NCBI GenBank assembly: GCA_032718475.1
Contig: JAUCBJ010008744.1
Span: 102,979-166,978 of the forward strand
DNA: 64,000 nucleotides
Direction of reading: 5' to 3'
DNA from: Nemertoderma westbladi
Taxonomy: Eukaryota > Xenacoelomorpha > Nemertodermatida > Nemertodermatidae
Under the pieces are notes generated by a model that did not search any database, was not told where the DNA came from, and saw nothing but the letters and a program-made list of their open reading frames with translations. The translations under genes were made by a program, and so were the position numbers. Positions 29,201 to 41,200 of this stretch are shown here, one piece after another. Position 1 is the first letter of the stretch. Every line of letters starts with the position of its first letter.

Positions 29201-32200
29201 GGGGAAAGATATAGTACATAGTGAGCGGGTGAGGGGAAATATATGGTACATAGTGAGTGGGTGAGGGGAAAATATATAGTAAATAGAGAACGGGTGAGGG
29301 GAAATATAGTAAATAGTGGGTGGGTGAGGGGAAAGATATAGTTAATAGAGAACGGGTGTGGGGAAAGATATAGTTATACATATAGTGAGCGGTTGAGTGG
29401 AAAGATATAGTAAATAGTGAGCGGGTGAGGGGAAAGATATAGTAAATAGTGAGCGGGTGAGGGGAAAGATATAGTAAATAGAGAACGGGTGTGGGGAAAG
29501 ATATAGTTATACATATAGTGAGCGGTTGAGGGGAAAGATATAGTAAATAGTGAGCGGGTGAGGGGAAATATATAGTAAATAGTGAGCGGGTGAGGGGAAA
29601 GATATTGTACATAGTGAGTGGGTGAGGGGAAATATATAGTAAATAGTGAGCGGGTGAGGGGAAAGATATACTAAATAGTGAGCGGGTGAGGGGAAATATA
29701 TAGTAAATAGTGAGCGGGTGAGGGGAAAGATATTGTACATAGTGAGTGGGTGAGGGGAAATATATAGTAAATAGTGAGCGGGTGAGGGGAAAGATATAGT
29801 AAATAGTGAGCGGGTGAGGGTAAATATATAGTAAATAGTGAGCGGGTGAGGGGAAAGATATTGTACATAGTGAGTGGGTGAGGGGAAATATATAGTAAAT
29901 AGTGAGCGGTTGAGGGGAAAGTTATAGTACATAGTGAGCGGGTGAGGGGAAAGATATAGTACATAGTGAGTGGGTGAGGGGAAAATATATAGTAAATAGA
30001 GAACGGGTGAGGGGAAATATATAGTTAATAGAGAACGGGTGTGGGGAAAGATATAGTTATACATATAGTGAGCGGTTGAGGGGAAAGATATAGTAAATAG
30101 TGAGCGGGTGAGGGGAAAGATATAGTAAATAGTGAGTAGGTGAGGGGAAAATATATAGTAAATAGAGAACGGGTGAGGGGAAATATATAGTTAATAGAGA
30201 ACGGGTGTGGGGAAAGATATAGTAAATAGTGAGCGGTTGAGGGGAAAGTTATAGTACATAGTGAGCGGGTGAGGGGAAAGATATAGTACATAGTGAGTGG
30301 GTGAGGGGAAAATATATAGTAAATAGAGAACGGGTGAGGGGAAATATATAGTTAATAGAGAACGGGTGTGGGGAAAGATATAGTTATACATATAGTGAGC
30401 GGTTGAGGGGAAAGATATAGTAAATAGTGAGCGGGTGAGGGGAAAGATATAGTAAATAGTGAGCGGGTGAGGGGAAAGATATAGTTATACATAGTGAGTT
30501 GTTGAGGGGAAATATATAGTTATACATAGTGAGTTGTTGAGGGGAAATATATAGTACATAATGCGTGGGTGAGGGGAAAATATATTGTAAATAGAGAGCG
30601 GGTGAGGGAAAATATATAGTATATACTTAGTAACATACATACTGACTTATATTTGCAGGACATATTGGTTGCAGACCTGCTTTCTTTGGATTGTTTAACC
30701 GCGAAACTAACCTTATTATTAGACATGTCGGTTAACTGAATAGCGCTCAATAGGTAATCGTAGATTCCGAAAGACGGCAGAAAGTCGATATCAGTTAGGA
30801 ACACGTAAGGAGTAACGACTTGTCGCAACGCGAGATTCCGCAGGGCGTTAACCGGAAAAAATATCTGTTAAATAATACCGAATAGGTATTGAAGGATTTA
30901 CAGACAGGACGGGAAAAAAATATAATGAAACACTTAAACAGTAAATATTCGCGTTCAATACAAAATGTTGAAATTCAAATGATTCTGAATCCGACAGTTT
31001 AACTTACCCCTTCTCGGTAGACAATGTGATAGCCAATATTCGTTCGGAACTTAAGAATACCGCTGGTGTGAATGAAGGTGAGGAATTGTTGAGCTTCCGA
31101 GTCTGAGAGATACAGAGCTACACTGATAGGACCGCTCCAGTGGTTGCAGAGAGATTCCAGTAACTACATTATAAATACGTTTCGTGTTAACAGTACTCAT
31201 CGGAGATTTACATAAAAATAACTTATTATCATGAATTTATATTATTGAAAAGAATATAATATCAAGTGTGCTAAACAAATAGTGTTAAAATACATTAAAT
31301 TAAATAAATAATAATAATAGGATTAATAATAAGACGAACTAAGTGAATAGCGTTTTGTTGTCATAGTTACCAAACTCACGTGAATGCGATCCAATGACAG
31401 CTGCGTTACTAAGGTAACATCGGATGGACTAGTTGATGTGTAACTAAATGGGAGATAGTAGAGATGAGTTCTGTGATGGGTTAGTCTCTCGCGGCGGAAT
31501 TCGTAGCAGGGATCTGACGGGTCTAACGATGTTAATTGGACATCTGATTCACTTTCGGCTGAAGTTTCGTTCCTATAAATGTATCAATTAAACGATTAGG
31601 CTATTTGCAGACTTTATGGCGTAGTTTTACAGTTTCCCAACTAAAAATAGTTTAACAAATTAACAGATAATGTCTTTAGTGTTTTGTATTTGTTTATGTC
31701 ATCTTCTGCAGATATAATTTATTTCATTGTCTATTAAGTATCACCTTGACAGATTTTAACATACCGAAAAATTTTGTATCACAAGCGAGCGAAATCGCAA
31801 TAAATAAAAATATTGTCAAATGTTCTTATTCCCTGTATATTTGTTACATTACGACGGCCTTACAATATTCTGCTTCATTCTAGATCTGTTATGGCTCCCG
31901 CGGCTATTAATGACTAAAAATGGTCGAACAATGCATAAAAAGGCAAATACATAATAAAATAGTTTAAAATTTTATTGATTTATACAATAAATTAATTTAC
32001 ATAACTCTTTGTAATACAAGTAGACGTAACGAAGATAGAAGAAAATGTTTCTTGGTAATGTTTTTCGTTACTAACCGACAGTGCAGTAGCTCTCTTCTAA
32101 GGAGGTTGCCGTCATGTTCAAGAAACGTTCGGTATATATTTCGAAAATGACTGAGGTGATTGTTCCTAGGGAACAGTAAGTCTAACGGTTGAACTGGTTC

Positions 32201-35200
32201 TTTAGAAGCTTGTTTCTGTGGGGAATTCCAGTGTATAACTTTTATGCCACTGGAGCTGTATGGACACAACATCTGTAAAATTGTTTTAAATTCTAGTTAC
32301 TTATGATACATTAATTATTAACTACGCTAATGAGGCCTGATAACCGAAACGAATGGCGCGTATAGCGCTGGTTCAACCCCCGGCGACGTGTTTCCTAACT
32401 TTTCCATTTCTGAACATTTAATTCCTGGCGTTAATTATATAATATTTCGTTTTTTGACACACGAATTTCACACCTGGCTTTTAGTGTTGTCCCCCAGTTG
32501 AATATTCCATTGGCACGGTAATCTGTATAACAATCCTGGGTAACTTTTTACCACCGCGTTGATTATGTCTTGGTCCGCTAGCGCAGTGCTATACATTGTC
32601 TGCAACTCCTGTTCCGCTATTAATCGCCACATTGACATCCAATTCATCGCGCGGAGCTTTTGAAGATTTAGTAACATCACTCCTATAGAAAATTAATTAT
32701 ATAATTAATTTAGAAGTCAATAACCACCCCCCTTTCTAGGAGTAAGATAATGAATTAATTACCCTACTTTTTAAACATCTTGGTCTAAATGGCTAGCAAT
32801 ATTTTTTTTTTCATTTCATTACATTTCATAATACATAATAACTGAATCGTACGGTTTTTCAAATAAAGTGTAAGACTACTATATTTATGCGGCGAAATAA
32901 ATAAATAAATTGGTTGGATTTTATCTTTATAACGAACCTGCCTATTAATAGGCCAGGGTAGTTCTTGTCAAGAGTTGAGCCGTTCAAAAACACGATGTGG
33001 TCGTGTGTGTGTATATGTATAACCATCCAATATCTCAAAAACTCAAGCAGGTAAGCAAAAATTTTAATAACAAACTCTACATAGATTTTTGTTGCGCACA
33101 AGACTGTATATTTTCAACTCGTCGAGTAAGCACCAACTTTTTATTTGGGCTATTCAGTCATTTGAGCAACATATTTGAGCCTCAGAATCTTTTCAAATAT
33201 CGCCAATCTCGCACAGAACGTCGCCAAAATTTGTTAGTCCGGCAAAAAAAACTCACTAATTCGTCTAAAAGAGTAAATTATTGGTTGGTTGCAGAATAAT
33301 ATGATTCAACTAGAAAAGCCAGTAAGCTAGCTGGCTATAAGGAGACCGTCCATAGACAAACGTAGTGTTAGTTGGGTCCTTCATAATTGATTATCATCAA
33401 CCTATAAAACATTTGAACGGCCCAGTGCTTACAATGCTATTCCCATAAGATTCACTGGGAAGAGCTATTCAGCTGGTGGGGTAATACATTATACAAACTT
33501 ACAGTTGATGTTTGATTACTGTCTGGGATAGAGTGAGATAGTAATAAATTTAGCAAGTAATATACTTCTCTGCACTCTGGGCCTACCCATTCAATAAATA
33601 CTAGGATCGGCATGCTGCATTGCAGCTGCATTTTTAAGAATGCTGTGCCGGCTTGTCAACAAAATTGCACCGCCACAACTCCCTCACCCTGGGGCTGAAT
33701 ACAGATTTAGTCGAAAAAATTAGCCCAAGAATTTGGGTTATATTTTGTGACTCTTTGACCCAAAACGATCCGATTTCGCGAAAAATTAAAAAAAATTATC
33801 GAAGAAAATTTTATTTATAAGTAATTTAATATTTATTTAATACTTATAAATATTAGTCACCAATAAATTAATTAGCCCATGGATATATCATGGAAATTTG
33901 GAGTCTATGTGTTAAAGTAATGCAAAAAAACAAAAATGTAAAAAAATTTATCGATATATATTTTAGTTATTAGTAATTTAATAATTATTTAATACTAACA
34001 AATATTAGTTTTCAAAAATAAATTAGCCCATGGATATGGAAAGAAAAAATGGTGTCTATATGTTAAAGTAATGCGAAAAATCCAAAAATTTAAAAAAAAT
34101 AACGATATAATATATTTTAGGTATTGATATTTACTTATTATAAATAATTATAAATATCAATTAGTATTTTAATAATCATTATTTTCAATAATTATTAAAA
34201 TATGTGTACATGGAATATCATTATACTAATGCAGAAAACTGAAGTTTATTAAAAATATCCATATATTATAAAATTGATTTATATTTATTTAACAATATTA
34301 ATATTTATTGTACATTATTAATAATACTTTAGTTTATTTACAAATGTTTAGAGTTATATTCTTGAACGGCTCGTAACAGATGTTCAGAGTACTTTGGGTG
34401 TATCAAGGGTACCTTGTATTTTGACCAGGAACTAGTCTGAAAGTCTGAATGTATCGATATTAAAGGAATATATATATTAAATATTAAAGGAAACATTACA
34501 TTAATTGGAATAATTTTTACAAGTATTAAACATCACTACTGTATATTTATAATTTTGTACAAACCATGCACGCACACCCACACCTGTTATTTAATCTCTA
34601 ATGGAGACGTGGAGACATACAAAATAAAGAAATAATTAATTAAATTTAAACTCAAAACAATAATGATTTATGACCAAAATGCCAATGGCCTCCTGCCTGC
34701 CAGATACATTGTAAATTAATACTGATAGGTAGACAGGAGTAGAGGCAGCTATTGTATGTTTACTCTGCTGTTGCTGGGCATCTGGAGTGGGTGGGTTTTA
34801 ATATCTGTAATTGTGTTTGATAAATAATAAAGCAGGTAGTGATTGTCTGGGGGGGGGGGGGGGGGGGTATTTGTTCTACACAACATACTTGGTTGGCATT
34901 CAGCATATCATCATACTATTTATAATTTGAGAATGTATGAAAGTTACTATATGCCAGATTTAAGTTTTAATTATTTCGTTTCAATTTCTTATAATGCAAC
35001 CAACCACCCACACATCCCATACACACCTAAATAACACTACTAATAATTAATTTGAAAATTATTTATAATTATTAAATATCAATAACTAAAATATATATCG
35101 ATGTTTTTTTAAACTTTTTCGATTTTTTGAATTACTTTAACACATAGACTCAATTTTATTTTGTTTTATCCATGGGCTAATTCATTTTCAGAAATTAATA

Positions 35201-38200
35201 CTTTTTAGTATTAAATAATTAATAAATTATTAATAACTAAAATATATATCGATAAATTTTTTTACATTTTTGTTTTTTTGCATTACTTTAACACATAGAC
35301 TCCAAATTTCCATGATATATCCATGGGCTAATTAATTTATTGGTGACTAATATTTATAAGTATTAAATAAATATTAAATTACTTATAAATAAAATTTTCT
35401 TCGATAATTTTTTTTAATTTTTCGCGAAATCGGATCGTTTTGGGTCAAAGAGTCACAAAATATAACCCAAATTCTTGGGCTAATTTTTTCGACTAAATCT
35501 GTATTCAGCCCCAGGGTGCCCTATCACCCATGACATTTGCTAGATCATCCGCATCTTTAAGGCCAGTGTCCTTTAAGATGCGTCTCAAGAAAGTCATGGG
35601 CTGTCCACCATGCTTATTCACTCCATGAGGCTGCCAAAGTACAAGATTATGCACTGGCTGGTCCTCACGGCGAAAGCAATGTCCTGCAAAGCGGAGGCGA
35701 TTTTGTTCTAGTGTCAAGCTTGGGGGAACCAATGAGACACCTCCAATGTTATATAGTGTCTGGTTGGAGATGTGTGCATTGTACTTGACACAATGAACCC
35801 GGCGTAGCATTCTTGTGAATGTGCCATCCAGAGATTTGGTGTCCTCAGCAGTTAGAGCCCAGCATGGACTCCCGTAGAGGAGTACTGGAACTACTGCTGC
35901 TCTAAATAATCGGACCTTAAGTTTCCGATTAATTCTCGGTGACTTCCAAATCCTGGAAAGCCTATTCAAGGCTGCCCATGCCTTACCCTTTCGTATTCGA
36001 AGGTCCTCACCTGACTTCCGGATCCATGATCCCAGGTAACAGAAGTCGTCCACATGCTCAAGCATACCATCCTTTGAGCTTATGCTCATCCGATCAGAGA
36101 CTTGCTGAGGACTTTCAAAGTTAACGGTCAGAATTTTGGTCTTTCTGGAGTTAATAAAAAGACCAACACTAGAAGCAGCATGTTCTAATGAGCTGAGGAG
36201 CCGTTGGGCTCCCTCTAATGATTCTGAGAGTACTCCTAAGTCATCAGCAAAGTCTAGATCAGTTAGGTACTTGGCAGGATTTCCTCGACTTCTGGAGCCA
36301 GTAGGTGGAGTTATCATCACCCCATCATCATTATGATGATCTAAGGACATGCGTAGAACATAGTCAACCACAATAATGAACAAGAATGGTGCAAGTGTGT
36401 CTCCTTGGAGGACGCCCCATAACACTTCAAATGGTTCTGTGTCACCGTCAACAGTAGACACAAATGTTGTCGAACCATCGTATACTGATCTGATTGCTGC
36501 AATAATTTCATCAGGAATCCCATATAATGAAAGTATGCTGAACATACGTGAGCGAGAGACTGAATCAAAGGCCTTGAAGAAGTCAACAAAGATAACAGCC
36601 AGATGCCTGTCTTTCTTTTTTGATAATTCTTCAATTATCCTTCTAAGTGCCAAAATGGGCTCCATGGTCCCACGACCTTTACGGAACCCATTCTGATTTC
36701 CACGGAGCAGTCTCTCAATGGGATCCCTGATGCGATTTAATAGAATCCTATTGTATAGCTTTGCAGCAATCGAGATCAATGAGATTCCCCGAAAAGAACC
36801 ATAGAGTGTTAGGTTGCCCTTCTTGGGAACTGGCACCAACTTATTTGTTTTCATTTCTTGTGGGACTCTTGTTGTTCGGTACATGTCTACTATGATGGGA
36901 TAGATGAGCTTTAAACACTCAGGTATTTTAAAGACCTCAGGGGGAACACCATCTACTCCACTGGCACGATTGGTCTTAATGCTCTTTGCAGCAGCCTTCA
37001 CTTCTGCAAAGGAGATATCGCCAATGGGAATATCTGGGAGTACAGACTCAGACACTTTTACTTCTATAAAGTTATCAGGCAATACCCTGTCATTATTGAG
37101 GAGCTTTTCAAAGTGGGCTTTCCAACCATTGAGGCGATCGGCTGGTGATTCAGCCTTAACCTTGGTGGTTGGTTGGCTTTTCCGCCCAGTAAGCAGATTG
37201 ATTGATTTCCATGCCTGGGATGATTGCCTGCTGTCGTCAGCATCATTGATGGCATCAACCTGTTGGTTTATTAGCTCCTGTAGATTAACAGAGTACTGCC
37301 TGTTCAGGGACCTAGATGCAGCCTTAACTGCATTCTTGGCCGCTGTAGTCTGTTTGAGTCGGGACTCTTTCTGTGCCTTATGAAGGTCATTTCGGCACTT
37401 CTGAATTTTGTTGTCAGTCCAGGGGGCCCTTTTCCTGTTTCGAGGGTATACAGGAACTGTTTCTGCAGCTGCTAACTTAACTGCTTCTGTAAAGGCAGTA
37501 TAGCCCTCACAGTGATCTGCCGCCTCAGAGGCAAGAGCCTCATACCTGTTGCTCAGCTGTAGTGTGAAGCTGGATCTCACACTTGGCTGTTGCAACAGAG
37601 AGGACCAGTCATGCCGCGGCAAGGCAGATTTCGTTGTTCTGCTAGCACGCAGACTAAGTCTTACCTTGGCCACAATAAGGCGGTGATCACTGGAGAAGGG
37701 TTGAAGTGTAAATGCATTGCAGTCTTGTATAGAGCTCCTGTATTTCCTACGAAACAGAATATGGTCTATCTGGGACTTGTGACCACTGGGTCCACTATGA
37801 GTCCATAGCTTTCCAGTTCGCTTCTTGAACTGGGTTCCAGCCGAAAACAATCCATTTCCAGAGATAAAATCCTGAAGATGGACAGAATTTCGGTTAACAC
37901 TATTGCTATAGACCCAGGGCGATGTAGGTGATTGATGCAGACTTGCATTAAAGTCTCCCAGGAATGTTAAGAATGCATGCTGATCCACTCCATCAGTAGC
38001 TGCTTGTAGATTGTGGTAGAAATTATCCACCTCCTCTACAGGGGCAACACTAGTTGGAGAGTAGCACACAATCAGAACCACCTTAGGAAACTTCTTAGCC
38101 AGTCTTCCAGAACATGAGAAGTGGCAACGGATGATGCGGTTAGAGATTTGGTCTATTTTGTCCAATGCTGCATGTGCAGTTGGATTCATCAATAGACCAA

Positions 38201-41200
38201 TTCCACCATTGCCACTATCATCTGCTGACGCGAGGGCGAGTCGCCAACCGCCCCCCATGTCCTTAATCAGAACCTCATCAGTCTGTCCAGTCTGCATTCG
38301 GTGCTCTTGAACACCCACTGCGCTAAGAGAAAGCTTATCTGCCAAGGCAGTCAGCTCACCTTGTCGCATTGGGGACCCGAGTGTTAGGGTGTTTACTGAG
38401 GCTAGTCTAGTGACTTGCCTCAGATTCACCAATGGCTTTGTTGGTCGGGGTGGAACATGAGAGTAGCCTCCAACTCCAGAATCCCTCTCCCCATCACAAT
38501 CTGGCCTCCCTGGTGACCCAGGGTTTGGGCCAGAAAGGTCATCAGGAAAGGGACTCAAAGAATTGTTGGCTGCTCTCTCTCCAGTAGGGGGTGAGACAGG
38601 CAGCCGGTCAGGAGTTAACTGACGCCTGTGAGGCCGATTGTGTCCGGTAATTCCACTGGCCTCTAGTGGCTGGACCTCCGCATTGCTAATGTAATCCATA
38701 GTGGGGGTTGGGGGGTGCTTTTTTGCCGAGTCAGCTCTCGGGGCAAATACCGCACCCTGGTTTGCCATTCCACAGGGTGGGTGTCGCAATGGAGTCAGAT
38801 ATGAGGCCCATCACCCATATCTACTCTGGCGCACATGACCCACCATTGGCTGTTGCAGCTCATCTGCTGGGTCATGCCCTGTACCCTTGCTGCCAGGTGC
38901 AGGTCGCAGTGAAGTGCTCTCAGAGTGGACATGAGAACACTCTACTCCTGACCAGCCATTGGTAGATCACCATCTGCCTGGTCAGGCCATATACCCCTGC
39001 AGCCAAGTATATGGGTCCTTAATCCAGGACCAAGGGCGTCCTTATCCCAGAACGAAGGGGGTCCTAGTTACAGGACCAGATTTGCCCTAGTAAGAGGGTC
39101 TATGCAGCTACAGGTGGCACCTCCTTTATGCTGCATGGAGGTGGCAAGTTTTCTTGATCAATGACCTAGAATACCTGACCTGACCTGGTTTCATATTCAA
39201 TAAATAGTAGTAGCTTACTAGGCCCTCATGAGTACCAGCAGCTGGTGTTTCTATCGTTGAATTGATGGCAATTTTCGTGTTTTCATTTTCACTCACTCAG
39301 GGTACTGGTTTCAGGGGCAGGTTCGTTTAAAGCCAGCTTGCTGGCTTTCTAGTGGATGGATATGTAATCTCTTAGGAAAGGTTCAAGTTCTTTTTACAAT
39401 AGTAAAACTGATACTGATAATGAACAAATTGGCCTTAGGATAATCTCCCCCACTCAAGTCTTATATGGACTTCCTATCTAATACTGTAGGGCCTATCTAT
39501 AAATCTATACCATAAGAAACTGGTAATGTGGAGGAAGTCAGCAGGTGCATCTGGTTGAACTGATAATAATTAAATAGTAAGGGGGTAGGAATCAATCAAA
39601 TAAATAACCATAAACCTGAGAGAATCAGATAACGTAGTGAAATAGTTGAGATACGCAAGATACTCTACAAATATATTGTAACGGTAGATTTATAAATCAA
39701 TCAAATTTATTTAGCTTTAAGAATTACTACCTGTATTAAATCCACGCCCTAATGCCGGCCAAGGTTTATGGTTTTTCCAAATTTTCCCCAAATACCAATC
39801 GCTCTGGTTCTCTACCAAACCGACAGCTTGGCCGGTAGTCATGGAAGAAAATAAAGCCCAGAGTTCGGCAATGTTCGCGTTTATAGTGATATCCGTATCT
39901 AATACGATAACCTACAAAACAAATTGATAGTTATTGACTGATTCATCTAATAGTTTTACATACGAACATATCCCTTATACGGGGGGGGGGGGGGGGGGGG
40001 TGGGGTCGGTCCATATCCACCAACCCCGCCCCGAGCTCCAAACCAAAACCCAGTAAGTAGGCCTACATTTTTTTGACCTTTCGAGATAATCGCGTTTAAA
40101 GTTTTTGGACTTTATACAGCTAGCATTTGGTTGAATTTTATTTGATAAGTTATAATTTTGTGTGCCTTTCCAAATTGTACATACTGAATATATTAGTGCC
40201 AACACATTTTTTAGATGTATTCCTTACTTTTCATATAAATCGACTTACACGGTTTTGGTATGGTAGAAAAGAAAACAATTGTGATTTTTGATGCATCAAA
40301 ACCCAGTAACGGCAGGATTCCCATGTCAAAACACAGTTAATAATTTGCCCACACCAAAACCCAGTAAACTAACAATTTACGTTTCCAATCAGTTACCTTT
40401 CCCATGCTAAAACCCAGAAACAGACAAGTCCCTTCGCCAAAATCCAGTAACTCTGACTTCCTTCGCCAAGGGTTAGCGAAAACAAAGAGGCAATTAAGGG
40501 GGGGGGGGGGGGGGGGGGGGGGTAGCACCCCCCTATTTTAAAAATTGACAAAAAACATTTTTTATTCTATCATGTGCCGAATTTAATGGAGATTTCAAAT
40601 CTGCAAGCAGTTTTCTCATATCTTTTTTCAAACTCAAGTTATTACCCAAAAAGTAAGAGCTAGTCTGATTTTTGACAAGCCTTCGAGGAGCACTATATTT
40701 TACAATTGTACGGGGCCCTTTTCATAAAAAAGGCTCCCAAGGGCGGTACAGATATATGAATAAAATTGCTAAAACGTTGTTTTACTAGTTATCTGTTTAG
40801 CAAGCATGACAAATTTCGTTGAATTTCATTCATTTTTGACAAAGCAATTGTTAAACATAGAAAATTGGTATATCTAAAATAGCGGGAAGGTTTAAAATGC
40901 TCCTTAAACTTTAAACACCCATATCTCAGAATGACATTTTTTCATGAAAAAGGCTATTTATCCGCCAATTTTAACTGAAAGGAGTTGAAATTTGGTACAT
41001 TTGTTCAGAATACCTTTCTCCATACTTCTGAACATATTTGGTTGGAAATACCCTGGAGCCTTTTTATATCAAAAAGGCCAAAAAAAGTCCTTTTTTGGGG
41101 GCCTTTTTGTTCTAAAAAGGCTCCAGAGCATTTGAGGCAAAATTTGTTCAGATGAATTGGATGCAGGGTTCTTCTGAACTTATATTCCAAAATTTAGACA

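Larger units (their letters stand above)
33601..39194 (-). mobile_element. full-length non-LTR retrotransposon (RTE-like), interrupted by a DNA transposon
   Basis: A minus-strand LINE of about 3.76 kb once the nested 1.83-kb insert is removed. In order it has a 5' leader of about 430 bp, one ORF with APE-type endonuclease and reverse transcriptase, a very short 3' UTR, and a terminal CTA unit (TAG repeat on its own strand, longer in the second copy). Exact 12-bp duplications flank it. It lies in a LARGE intron in the same direction as the gene. The full-length state and near identity to 61859-63597 suggest recent mobility. RTE-like is my clade guess from the single-ORF layout and the [12 protein letters not shown]-terminal style; a tree would settle it. 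Confidence 0.9.

Noticed and set aside
25452-30828. Many long minus-strand open frames (up to 623 codons) with Ser-Pro-His-Pro and Tyr-Tyr-Ile-Phe repeats
   Set aside because: All are period-32 translations of the minisatellite in shifting frames, open because the unit lacks stops in some frames. The region lies within an intron of the LARGE-like gene. No start context or domain is seen.
32325-32405. B-box-like GGTTCAACCCCCGG in a LARGE intron, and a similar word near 56667
   Set aside because: No convincing A box at tRNA spacing and no stem pairing; at most SINE debris.
36904-37383. Plus-strand open frames over the LINE (also 36376-36696 and the matching ones at 62801-63721)
   Set aside because: Antisense shadows of the LINE ORF; present in both copies only because the copies are nearly identical.
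35505-38789. Start of the LINE ORF at 38789
   Set aside because: The codon there is TTG; the first ATG in frame is at 38768, so that start was used.
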